Source of the DNA: Treponema sp.
GTDB lineage: Bacteria > Spirochaetota > Spirochaetia > Treponematales > Breznakiellaceae
Reading direction: 5' to 3'
NCBI GenBank assembly: GCA_031288575.1
Contig: JAITRD010000313.1
Span: forward strand, 1-5,989
DNA length: 5,989 nucleotides
Position numbers and translations under genes: made by a program
The notes under the pieces: model-generated
Told to the model about the DNA's origin: nothing
The model's input: the letters and a program-made list of their open reading frames with translations, nothing else
Database searches by the model: none
Part shown: positions 1 through 5,989 of the stretch, in pieces
How the letters are laid out: every line of letters starts with the position of its first letter
How positions within the stretch are numbered: the stretch's first letter is position 1

Positions 1-599
1 GCCGACCCGGTTACGAGGATATCGGCTCCCGCGGCTCTGGCCAGGGGGGCGGTGGATTCATTGATCCCTCCGTCAACGGAGATTAGAAAGGACAAATCTT
101 TAAGCTCCCGGATATGAGCCAGCCTTTTCACCTTCTCAAGACATTGCGGGATGAGGGCCTGTCCGCCAAAGCCGGGATTAACAGTCATCACCAGGACAAG
201 GTCCGTATAGGGAAGCAATTCTTCCAAAAGGGATACGGAGGTAGAGGGAACCACGCTGATGCCCGCTTTTTTCCCAAGCTCCCGGATAGCGGCCAGGAGC
301 CGGTGGGAATGAACCGTTGCCTCTGTATGGAAGGTGATATAATCGGCGCCGGAACGGGCGAATTCGCCGATCAGTTTCTCCGGCTCACAGGCCATGAGGT
401 GGACGTCAAAGCAGAGGGAAGAGTGGGGCCGGAGATCCCCTACCACCTTCGGCCCAAAGGTAAGGTTAGGAACAAAATGGCCGTCCATTATATCAAGATG
501 TATCCACTCCGCGCCGGAACCGTTGATTTCCCTCACCGCGGCGGCAAAGCAGGAAAAATCCGCGGAAAGCAGCGAAGGAGCGATAATCGGGTCTTTCAT
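1..599 (-). CDS. rpe: Ribulose-phosphate 3-epimerase (3' end cut off by the window)
   Basis: This is a cytosolic TIM-barrel enzyme that interconverts D-ribulose 5-phosphate and D-xylulose 5-phosphate in the pentose phosphate pathway. The reverse strand reads 199 codons without a stop and begins with the family's opening motif IIAPSLLSADF (residues 5-15). Active-site landmarks are in order: Ser9, HLDIMDG with His34 and Asp36, DVHLM with His67, VNPGFGGQ (140-147), VDGGI with the catalytic Asp176, and the start of the phosphate-binding TGS at 197-199. The family is usually about 215-230 residues, so only some 20-30 C-terminal residues lie beyond the left edge. The ATG at 599 fits the family N-terminus. 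A purine-rich AAGGGGAGGGGG stretch (615-626) lies upstream, but about 15 nt away, longer than ideal. It is transcribed divergently from the TPR-greA unit. Nothing suggests it is inactive. Confidence 0.97.
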   Translation of the reverse strand, partial: MKDPIIAPSLLSADFSCFAAAVREINGSGAEWIHLDIMDGHFVPNLTFGPKVVGDLRPHSSLCFDVHLMACEPEKLIGEFARSGADYITFHTEATVHSHRLLAAIRELGKKAGISVVPSTSVSLLEELLPYTDLVLVMTVNPGFGGQALIPQCLEKVKRLAHIRELKDLSFLISVDGGINESTAPLARAAGADILVTGS

Positions 600-663
600 A
601 TCCCCATGATAAATCCCCCTCCCCTTCTTGTAAAGGCGACAGGATCGGGCGACCAGCAGGCTA

Positions 664-691
664 TTGCCAAATATGTCTAAAATGGTATAAT
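664..691 (+). promoter_or_regulatory. Sigma70-type promoter for the TPR-greA unit
   Basis: TTGCCA (664-669) and a perfect TATAAT (686-691) are separated by 16 bp. This is close to the housekeeping consensus, and transcription would start near 697-698. It lies just upstream of the TPR gene and nothing else in the gap fits as well. The untranslated leader would be only about 20 nt (TTG start at 716) or about 40 nt (ATG at 737). Confidence 0.65.
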
Positions 692-714
692 ACGAAAGTT
701 ATACTTAATATCAG
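687..714 (-). promoter_or_regulatory. Possible divergent promoter for rpe
   Basis: Read on the minus strand, CTGATA (709-714) and TATTAT (687-692) are 16 bp apart, a weak match to a housekeeping promoter. It would overlap the -10 box of the rightward promoter, so the two would compete for polymerase. rpe may instead be read from a site not recognised here. This call is weak. Confidence 0.25.
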
Positions 715-715
715 A

Positions 716-1675
716 TTGTATGAAACTATTCAAGCCATGAACGCGGAAACATCGGTACAGGGGCTCATTCAGAAGGCCTATGACAAGCTGAAAACCTCTG
801 ACGCATCTTCAGCCCTTTTGGCATTGGAGGAAGCTCTTAGGATAAATTTTGAACACCCCGAAGTGGTTTATGCCCTGCAATGCCTTAATTGGTGGCTGGA
901 ACGGACCAGCCGGCTTGGGGAATTTCGGGATGCCTATGACAAGGGAGGGTTCATCCTGTCCCAATGGAAATCCTATTATACCTTTTTAGAGCGAATAAAG
1001 GGGGAATATGATCCCTGCCAGTACGCGATAAAGCGGTTTGTTTTTTCCACCGCCCTGCAATTTTTTGAGGACATCCTGGGAGACGGGGTGAACCAGCATG
1101 AACCGAGCCTTTTGCTCCAGGTAGGGCGCTGTTATAAGGGGGTAGGAAATTACGATTTAGCCCTTAAATACCTGGAGCAAGCGGGGCGGTTTAAGCGGGA
1201 GGACGGGGAAACTTTGGCGGAACTGGCGGATGTTCATGCCCTTTTGGAGGAAACCCGGATTGCCAAGGCCCTGTTTCGGGAGGCCTTTTTCCTGGATCCC
1301 CAGGGAATTGACCTGCGTTCCATGGAATCGGAACTGATCCTCCGGCTCCGGAACCGGGTAAAGGATTTGGGATATACAGGCTCGGAATTGCCCGAATGGA
1401 TTCCTATTTACGGCTGTCTTTTCGGGGTTTTTTCCGTAAAGCGGGAACTAAAACCGGTTGAACTGGGCAGGCTGAAGCAGTCCATTTTTGCTTTGGAAAA
1501 TGAAATCCGCGCTCATTCCGATAAAAACGGGCTGCTGGTTCCCCGGCTCATTAACCGGTATTTCTGGCTGATCGATCATTATGAGAACGTCCGGGAGGAT
1601 CCGGGCCTTATTGAAGAGACCATGCTGAGAATAAAACTTATTGATCCGGTCATTTATGAGCGGTATAGGAATTAG
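716..1675 (+). CDS. TPR-like repeat protein of unknown function, upstream of greA
   Basis: I do not recognise a specific family. The 319-residue product has no signal peptide or membrane segment and should be cytosolic and almost entirely helical. TPR-like helix pairs are visible: residues about 14-47 (QKAYDKLKTSDASSALLALEEAL, split by small residues), about 131-164 (LLLQVGRCYKGVGNYDLALKYLEQA) and about 165-198 (TLAELADVHALLEETRIAKALFREAFFLDP). The 131-198 pair shows the typical G/A-x-x-x-Y-D-x-A-L pattern. The C-terminal third (220-319) is less repeat-like and rich in Trp, Tyr and Arg. The start is uncertain. TTG at 716 has no clear Shine-Dalgarno site, nor does the in-frame ATG at 737, which gives 312 residues. 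The stop at 1673-1675 is 39 bp before extended greA with no terminator between, so the two are probably co-transcribed. TPR folds bind other proteins; a role with GreA or RNA polymerase is a guess from position. Confidence 0.85.
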   Translation: MYETIQAMNAETSVQGLIQKAYDKLKTSDASSALLALEEALRINFEHPEVVYALQCLNWWLERTSRLGEFRDAYDKGGFILSQWKSYYTFLERIKGEYDPCQYAIKRFVFSTALQFFEDILGDGVNQHEPSLLLQVGRCYKGVGNYDLALKYLEQAGRFKREDGETLAELADVHALLEETRIAKALFREAFFLDPQGIDLRSMESELILRLRNRVKDLGYTGSELPEWIPIYGCLFGVFSVKRELKPVELGRLKQSIFALENEIRAHSDKNGLLVPRLINRYFWLIDHYENVREDPGLIEETMLRIKLIDPVIYERYRN

Positions 1676-1701
1676 AGTTTTTATAATGGCGCCCAATGGG
1701 C

Positions 1702-1707
1702 AAGGAG
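1702..1707 (+). promoter_or_regulatory. Ribosome binding site of extended greA
   Basis: AAGGAG lies 7 nt before the ATG at 1715 and fixes that start. Directly before it, GCCC-AAT-GGGC (1691-1701) can form a small 4-bp hairpin abutting the site, possibly affecting access. The hairpin is short and may mean nothing. Confidence 0.75.
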
Positions 1708-1714
1708 TTAAGAG

Positions 1715-4417
1715 ATGTCTGAAATTCTCCTGAAGAATGTACAGGAAATGCTGAATGAGGAAAAGTGGACTCGGGCCACCCTTAGTAATTATTCTACCAG
1801 CCAGTTTAAGGAATTAGATTTGCTCCTTAAGGAAGCCCAAGAAGCGCGGGTCACCGACGAGCTTAAAAAGCTTTGTGATGATCACCTGGTGCATACCAAA
1901 AACACCATCATTGCCTTATATCTCGCGGGCATGATTGCCCTGTCCCGGCAGATTATTGATGATTCGGCTCTGGTTAATTTGGTAACCATTTTTATGGATA
2001 ACCATAAATGGAATATTGTAAAATACCTCTGCGAGCGGATCCTTGATTACGGGGAATCCAAATTTGCTCTGCGCACCCTTGCGGATTGTTACAAAAACGA
2101 TAATGAAGAAAACGCTATCTACGGTGTCTGGGAACGTTTGGTTAAGGTAGACCCGGAAGAAGCGGATCTGGCTAAAGCTCTTGCGGAATATTTTGAAAAA
2201 CAGGGGGATCTTGAGCGGGCGGTGGATTATTATAAAAAGGCCCTGCACAGGTACATTAACAAGCAGCTTTTTACTAATGTCCGGGAAATTTGGGAAAAAA
2301 TTCTGGAATATTGTCCCGAGGATATTGATTTTTTTCTTCATGTGCAAAAAAAGATTGCTAAAAACATCAGCGATGATAAGGCGGTATTGCTCCTGCAAGA
2401 TGTGTATGATTCCTGTAAAAAACGGAAAGATATTGACACTGCCGTTGCGCTTTTAAAAATCATCCTTCAATATGACGAAAAGGATGTTCAGGCCAGAAAA
2501 GAAATTACCGATTGTTTCCGGGAAAAATATGCCGATCACAGCCAGTTGGAGGAATATATCCGGATTTCCAACCTCTCCCAAAACTGGCGCAATGTCTATG
2601 AAGCTATTACGGATTTTGAAAAACACATTGCCTTTGACAAGGGGAATTATGTCTATCACCGCACTTGGGGGGTTGGGCGCATTTCTGCTGTCCAGGGGGA
2701 TGAAATCGTCATAGACTTTGCTAAAAAACGGGGACATTCCATGTCCTTAAAGATGGCGGTAAATGCCCTTCAGACTTTGTCCAAAAATCATATCTGGGTT
2801 TTAAAGGCGGTCCGGGAAAAGGAAAAACTCCATGAACGGATTAAAAATGACTATACCTGGGCTTTAAAAACAGTGATCAGAAGCTTTGGGAATTCCTGCG
2901 ATCTTAAGCGGATTAAAATGGAACTGGTACCCTCCATTCTTTCCGCCGGAGAATGGACCACCTGGAGCATTAAAGCCCGGGAGATCCTGAAATCGGACCC
3001 GTCCTTTGGGGTAAGCCCCGAGAATATTGATATTTATACTGTCCGGGAACGGCCCATCAGCATTGAGGAAAAGCTCTACAATGAATTTAAAGCGGAGCGG
3101 AACTTTTTTGACCGGGTTTTAACCATCCGTAGTTTTGTCGCCCAAAAAGACGCGGAGCCTGATTCAGAATATTTCACGGAAATGTTCGCCTATTTTTCCG
3201 GGTATCTGCGCTCCTGGAATCAGGTGACCGAACAGGTGCTCGCTTCCTACCTCCTGGTAAAGGATCTGGCGGGCCAATACCCCCATTTGGGAGCGGGGCT
3301 GCAATTAAATTTTCCCGATCTTTTTTACGGCATCGAAGATATACCCGCCGTTTTTTTAAATTTCAAAGACAATAAATTAAAAGAAGAATTTCTCCGTCAC
3401 ATCAAACTATTTATTCCTGAGTGGGCGGATATTTATGTAAAACTGTTTCCCTACGCCCTGAACCATTCCATTGTCGTGAACCTGGAAAAGGAAGGCTACG
3501 AGGATAAACTCGTTGCTATGGCGGTTCATTGTTTTGAAAATTTCCGGGAATACCGGGAAGCGGTGGTATGGCTTTTTAAAAACGCCGGGGAAGAGTCCTG
3601 GTACAAAAAGGCGGGAATTCCTTTTGAAAAACAGCTTATCACCTTAGTTCATATTCTGGACATTACTTACCGGGAGATTGAAAACCACCGGGAAACCTCT
3701 GAGAACCGGAAAATCAATAAACAGGTCTATACGATACTGTTTAAGGACGGGGTTCTCTCTTCCTTTATTGATAAAGCCGACGCGGATACTATTATCCGGA
3801 TCTATACTTTTCTTGAGGATGTGAAGGATCTGGATCCCGCGGATAAATTAAAACTCAAAAGCCGCATTCAGGATAAGTATCCCAACTTCAAATTCTTTGG
3901 CGATATAGAAAAAACGGTGACTACCCGGGGGCTTCTGGTTACTACCGCCATGTACGAGGAAAAACAACGCCAGTTAGTTCATATTATGGATGTGGAGGTT
4001 CCGGCTAATTCTAAGGAGATTGCTTTTGCCCTGTCTTTGGGGGATCTGCGGGAAAATGCCGAATATAAAGCCGCTAAGGAAAAACAGGAGATCCTTAATT
4101 CTACGGTGGCAAAACTTAAAGATGAAATTGAGCGGGCTCAGTTATTTGATCCCGCTGCGGTTAACACAAAACGGGTTTCTTTTGGGACCAAGGTTACCCT
4201 CCTAAACGACGCCAATGGGGAATCGGAAGAATACACCATCCTCGGTCCCTGGGAATCGGACCCCGAGAACCGGATTATCTCTTATCTTTCTCCCTTTGGA
4301 GCCGCTATTTTGAATAAAACCGTGGGAGAACGGTTTGAGTTTTCTATTAATGATGAGAAGGTCTCCTATGCGGTGGAAAAAATTATGCCGGTTGTTTTTG
4401 AGACGGTAAGAGGATAA
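1715..4417 (+). CDS. greA: Extended GreA: helical-repeat N-terminus fused to a transcript cleavage factor
   Basis: GreA enters the secondary channel of RNA polymerase and stimulates cleavage of backtracked transcripts. The last ~160 of 900 residues (about 738-897) are a complete GreA. The coiled coil carries the tip motif GDLRENAEYKAA (776-787), whose Asp777 and Glu780 match the acidic pair D41/E44 of Escherichia coli GreA. An FKBP-like C-terminal domain follows, with VSFGTKVTLL (821-830) and SPFGAAILNKTVGE (859-872). Ordinary GreA is about 158 residues, so about 740 are extra. Residues 1-300 look like helical hairpins, including a clear TPR at about 139-183 (LAEYFEKQGDLERAVDYYKKAL). Residues about 311-350 are a beta-rich insert beginning YHRTWGVGRI, resembling Tudor/CarD-type polymerase-binding modules. 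Residues 360-735 are mostly helical and unassigned. There is no export signal. Extended GreA is known to me from treponemes and, shorter, from chlamydiae. The cleavage activity looks intact; the N-terminal role is unknown. Confidence 0.95.
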   Translation: MSEILLKNVQEMLNEEKWTRATLSNYSTSQFKELDLLLKEAQEARVTDELKKLCDDHLVHTKNTIIALYLAGMIALSRQIIDDSALVNLVTIFMDNHKWNIVKYLCERILDYGESKFALRTLADCYKNDNEENAIYGVWERLVKVDPEEADLAKALAEYFEKQGDLERAVDYYKKALHRYINKQLFTNVREIWEKILEYCPEDIDFFLHVQKKIAKNISDDKAVLLLQDVYDSCKKRKDIDTAVALLKIILQYDEKDVQARKEITDCFREKYADHSQLEEYIRISNLSQNWRNVYEAITDFEKHIAFDKGNYVYHRTWGVGRISAVQGDEIVIDFAKKRGHSMSLKMAVNALQTLSKNHIWVLKAVREKEKLHERIKNDYTWALKTVIRSFGNSCDLKRIKMELVPSILSAGEWTTWSIKAREILKSDPSFGVSPENIDIYTVRERPISIEEKLYNEFKAERNFFDRVLTIRSFVAQKDAEPDSEYFTEMFAYFSGYLRSWNQVTEQVLASYLLVKDLAGQYPHLGAGLQLNFPDLFYGIEDIPAVFLNFKDNKLKEEFLRHIKLFIPEWADIYVKLFPYALNHSIVVNLEKEGYEDKLVAMAVHCFENFREYREAVVWLFKNAGEESWYKKAGIPFEKQLITLVHILDITYREIENHRETSENRKINKQVYTILFKDGVLSSFIDKADADTIIRIYTFLEDVKDLDPADKLKLKSRIQDKYPNFKFFGDIEKTVTTRGLLVTTAMYEEKQRQLVHIMDVEVPANSKEIAFALSLGDLRENAEYKAAKEKQEILNSTVAKLKDEIERAQLFDPAAVNTKRVSFGTKVTLLNDANGESEEYTILGPWESDPENRIISYLSPFGAAILNKTVGERFEFSINDEKVSYAVEKIMPVVFETVRG

Positions 4418-4419
4418 TT

Positions 4420-4467
4420 CCGGGTAAACAGCAGGCCCGCGAGAGAACCCGGTTAGCTTTCGCGGGC
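4420..4467 (+). promoter_or_regulatory. Alternative hairpin competing with the post-greA terminator
   Basis: GCCCGCGAGAG (4435-4445) can pair with CTTTCGCGGGC (4457-4467), giving an 11-bp stem with one G-U pair and an 11-nt loop. The loop holds ACCCGG (4447-4452), which is complementary to CCGGGT at 4420-4425, so a pseudoknot-like or alternative fold is possible. The 3' arm of this stem is the same GCGGGC that forms the 5' arm of the terminator, so the two cannot form together. A further CTCGCG (4485-4490) can pair with CGCGAG (4438-4443). The pairings are read directly; any regulatory use is inference. Confidence 0.4.
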
Positions 4468-4481
4468 TAAGGCCCGCTTTT
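4462..4481 (+). terminator. Rho-independent terminator after greA
   Basis: GCGGGC (4462-4467), a TAAG loop and GCCCGC (4472-4477) form a 6-bp all-GC stem followed directly by TTTT (4478-4481). It lies 45-64 nt after the greA stop codon and probably ends the TPR-greA transcript. The T tract is short, so termination may be partial. Confidence 0.65.
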
Positions 4482-4522
4482 AACCTCGCGATTTTCCACC
4501 GGCGGATTCTTGGCTGGCTTAT

Positions 4523-4551
4523 TTGAAGGTTTCCTTGATATTTATTATCAT
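4523..4551 (+). promoter_or_regulatory. Possible promoter for the VWA gene
   Basis: TTGAAG (4523-4528) and TATCAT (4546-4551) are 17 bp apart in an AT-rich patch. The -10 box overlaps the preferred ATG at 4550. If this promoter is real, translation would have to begin further in, at GTG 4559 or ATG 4583. The conflict keeps the confidence low. Apart from this and the hairpins, I see nothing in 4482-4549. Confidence 0.2.
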
Positions 4552-5989
4552 GAATTTAGTGAAACAGACATTGATAAAAAAAATGATACCCGCCCTTATC
4601 CTGTTTGGATGCTTTGTTTCCGTTTTAGCCGGTCAACAAAACCCTGATTCGGGAAATCCCATAGATTTGGTGGTGGTTTTAGATACTTCTTCGGGAATAA
4701 GCGGTTCCTACCAGGAAGTCCGGGATTATCTTATCGGGCCCTTCCTTTTAGAATACCTCCGTATCGGCGATACCTTTCACCTTATTTCTTTTTCAGATAC
4801 AGCCCGGATAGAAATTGCCCGCCGTGTTGAAGGGATAGGGGACGTGGAAACAATTATCGGCAGGATTCTTCTTATGTATCCCCTGGATCCTGCCTCCGAC
4901 ATTGCCGCCGCCCTGGAATTTACCGAAACCTACACCGCTTCCCTGCCGGACACGCGGCGGAAAAAAGTATTAATCCTCTCCGGCGGCATTTCCCGGAAAA
5001 GGGCTGATGAAACCGGAGAAAACTTGCAAAATCTTATTGCCCGGACAGGTTCCCGCCTCAGCCGTTACGGAGCGGATCTCCAGTATCTGGCAATTCCCCT
5101 CGCCGGCGAGCGCCCCCGCTCAGGAAGAACCCCTGCCGCTAGCGCCCGCCTACCGCTCCCATCCGCTACGCCTATAGTTTCCGCAACCGGACAGCAGACA
5201 AGGGAGCCCCAGCCGGCGGCGCCCCCTGTGGGGCGGGTACCGCCGGCTCAGGCGAACCAGGCATCGGCGCCAGGGAACCCGGTTCCCGCATATCCGGCGC
5301 CGGTCAGGCCTGAGGTTTCCGCGACTAAGCAGCAGACGAGGGAGCCTCAGCCGGTACAAGCGCCCCCTGCGGGGCGGGGAACACCAGCCCCGGTGAACCC
5401 GGCATCGGCGCCAGGGACTCTGGTGCCCGCAAATCCAGCGCCGGCTTTGTCTGAGGTTTCCGCGACCAGGCAACAGGCAAGGGAGACTCAGCCGGTGCTA
5501 GCGCCCTCTGCGGGGCGGGCACCGGCTCCGGCGAACCCAGTTCCCGTAAATCCGGCGCCGGTCAGGCCCGAGGTTTCCGCGACCAGGCAGCAGACGAGGG
5601 AGACTCAGCCAGCACAAGCGCCCTCTGCGGGGCGGGTACCGCCGGTGCCGGTGAACCCGGTTCTCGTAAACCCGGCGCCGACCAGGCCTGTGTTTCCTAT
5701 AATCGGACAGGCAAAGGAGTCCCAATCGGCCCAGACATTATTGCCGGAGTGGGCAGACCCGGTTCCAGTGAAGCCGGTGCCGGTTAAGCCTGAGGTCTCC
5801 GCAAATAGGCAGCAGACGAGGGAGCCCCAGCTGGCGCTAACACCCTCTGCGGGGCGGACAGCACCGGCTCAGGCGAACCAGGTTCCCGCAAATCCGGCGC
5901 CGGTCAAGCCTGTGTTTCCTATAATCGGACAGGCAAAGGAGTCCCAACCGGCCCAGACATTATTGCCGGAGTGGGCAACCCCGGTTCCA
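4550..5989 (+). CDS. Exported VWA-domain protein with proline-rich repeat tail (3' end beyond the window)
   Basis: The frame is open for 480 codons to the right edge. Residues 1-27 are a signal peptide: Lys-rich start, hydrophobic core IPALILFGCFVSVLA, probable cleavage at VLA/GQQ. LFGC (18-21) could be a loose spirochaetal lipobox, but hydrophobic residues follow it. Residues about 38-184 form a VWA (Rossmann-like) domain: first strand IDLVVVLDTSSGI, then RIGDTFHLISFSD (71-83), PLDPASDIAAAL (111-122) and KKVLILSGGIS (138-148). The metal site is incomplete: DxSxS reads DTSSG (45-49) and the usual DG after the fourth strand is GG (145-146). From about 200 on, the protein is Pro/Ala/Gln-rich repeats, probably disordered. 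The ATG at 4550 has no good ribosome site. TTG 4535, 5 nt after GAAGG (4525-4529), is an in-frame alternative adding five residues; ATG 4583 is another. It probably acts in the periplasm or at the envelope. Its partner is unknown. Confidence 0.85.
   Translation, partial: MNLVKQTLIKKMIPALILFGCFVSVLAGQQNPDSGNPIDLVVVLDTSSGISGSYQEVRDYLIGPFLLEYLRIGDTFHLISFSDTARIEIARRVEGIGDVETIIGRILLMYPLDPASDIAAALEFTETYTASLPDTRRKKVLILSGGISRKRADETGENLQNLIARTGSRLSRYGADLQYLAIPLAGERPRSGRTPAASARLPLPSATPIVSATGQQTREPQPAAPPVGRVPPAQANQASAPGNPVPAYPAPVRPEVSATKQQTREPQPVQAPPAGRGTPAPVNPASAPGTLVPANPAPALSEVSATRQQARETQPVLAPSAGRAPAPANPVPVNPAPVRPEVSATRQQTRETQPAQAPSAGRVPPVPVNPVLVNPAPTRPVFPIIGQAKESQSAQTLLPEWADPVPVKPVPVKPEVSANRQQTREPQLALTPSAGRTAPAQANQVPANPAPVKPVFPIIGQAKESQPAQTLLPEWATPVP
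5690..5767 (+). repeat. Near-identical direct repeat, copy 1 (B unit)
   Basis: These 78 bases match 5912-5989 at 75 positions, counted by eye. The offset is exactly 222 bp (74 codons). The three differences cluster at the codons TCG/CCG and GAC/ACC. The copy encodes VFPIIGQAKESQ followed by QTLLPEWA. Confidence 0.9.
5912..5989 (+). repeat. Near-identical direct repeat, copy 2 (B unit, may continue past the edge)
   Basis: This is the second copy of the 78-bp segment at 5690-5767. It reaches the last base of the window, so its true end is not seen. The A units next to the two copies are much less alike than the B copies. Confidence 0.9.

Larger units (their letters stand above)
5177..5989 (+). 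repeat. In-frame proline-rich tandem repeats, two unit types
   Basis: Type A units (39-47 residues) open with VSATRQQTRE or a close variant, pass through APSAGR or APPAGR, and mostly end in NPAPVRPE-like sequence. They start at 5177, 5315, 5456, 5573 and 5795. Type B units open with VFPIIGQAKESQ and contain LLPEWA; they start at 5690 (35 residues) and 5912 (cut by the edge). B has the same spacing of V, Q, K/R-E and Q as A, so it looks like a diverged A. The order is A-A-A-A-B-A-B. All differences keep the frame, in multiples of three. The stretch is visibly more GC-rich than the VWA part. Confidence 0.9.

Noticed and set aside
226..258. rpe reading VVPST where many relatives have an LNP-x-T motif
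   Set aside because: The position is not catalytic and the rest of the active site is intact, so it looks like ordinary lineage variation.
114..680. A 188-codon plus-strand frame
   Set aside because: It is antisense to rpe, whose minus-strand reading has all the active-site motifs. Its product resembles nothing and it is a shadow frame.
1681..1687. TTATAAT before greA as a promoter
   Set aside because: No acceptable -35 box lies 15-19 bp upstream, and the short gap fits co-transcription with the TPR gene.
1916..2737. Several frames of 80-160 codons on both strands inside greA
   Set aside because: They overlap a well-supported 900-codon gene, lack ribosome sites and encode no recognisable motif.
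5150..5725. Three Arg- or Pro-rich minus-strand frames
   Set aside because: They lie opposite the proline-rich repeat tail. Low-complexity GC-rich repeats remove stops on the other strand, and their Arg/Pro bias is explained by that.
5177..5989. The repeats as a CRISPR array or a mobile element
   Set aside because: The repeats are degenerate, in frame, of protein-coding character, and have no uniform repeat-spacer pattern or terminal inverted repeats.

Overview
The window looks like chromosomal DNA from a spirochaete. A free-living or gut-associated Treponema-like lineage of roughly balanced base composition is most likely. The main reason is the long gene in the middle, a 900-residue protein that is GreA only in its last ~160 residues and helical-repeat sequence before that. 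From memory, extended GreA proteins of this kind are known in treponemes and, in a shorter form, in chlamydiae. The VWA-domain protein downstream also resembles exported treponemal proteins. This placement rests on protein character, not on a database search.

Layout. Positions 1-599 (minus strand) hold the 5' two thirds or more of rpe, ribulose-phosphate 3-epimerase, running off the left edge. Positions 600-715 are a divergent intergenic region with a good sigma70-type promoter facing right. Positions 716-1675 (plus) encode a 319-residue TPR-type protein of unknown function. After a 39-bp gap with no terminator and a good ribosome binding site, 1715-4417 encode the extended GreA. Positions 4418-4549 hold a compact set of competing inverted repeats ending in a Rho-independent terminator. 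From about 4550 to the right edge (plus) runs an open, incomplete gene of at least 480 codons: signal peptide, a VWA domain with a degraded metal site, then a long proline-rich repeat tail.

How they fit together. The TPR gene and extended greA look like one transcription unit. Both are rich in helical repeats, so a joint role at RNA polymerase is a reasonable guess but is not shown by the sequence. rpe is a housekeeping gene of the pentose phosphate pathway and is transcribed away from them. The exported VWA/proline-rich gene is probably a separate unit, set off by the terminator.

The most notable items are the large N-terminal extension of GreA with its central beta-rich insert, the VWA domain that lacks the usual MIDAS residues, the proline-rich tail with a near-identical 78-bp segment repeated at a 222-bp offset, and the mutually exclusive hairpins after greA. 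No tRNA, rRNA, CRISPR array or insertion sequence was seen.
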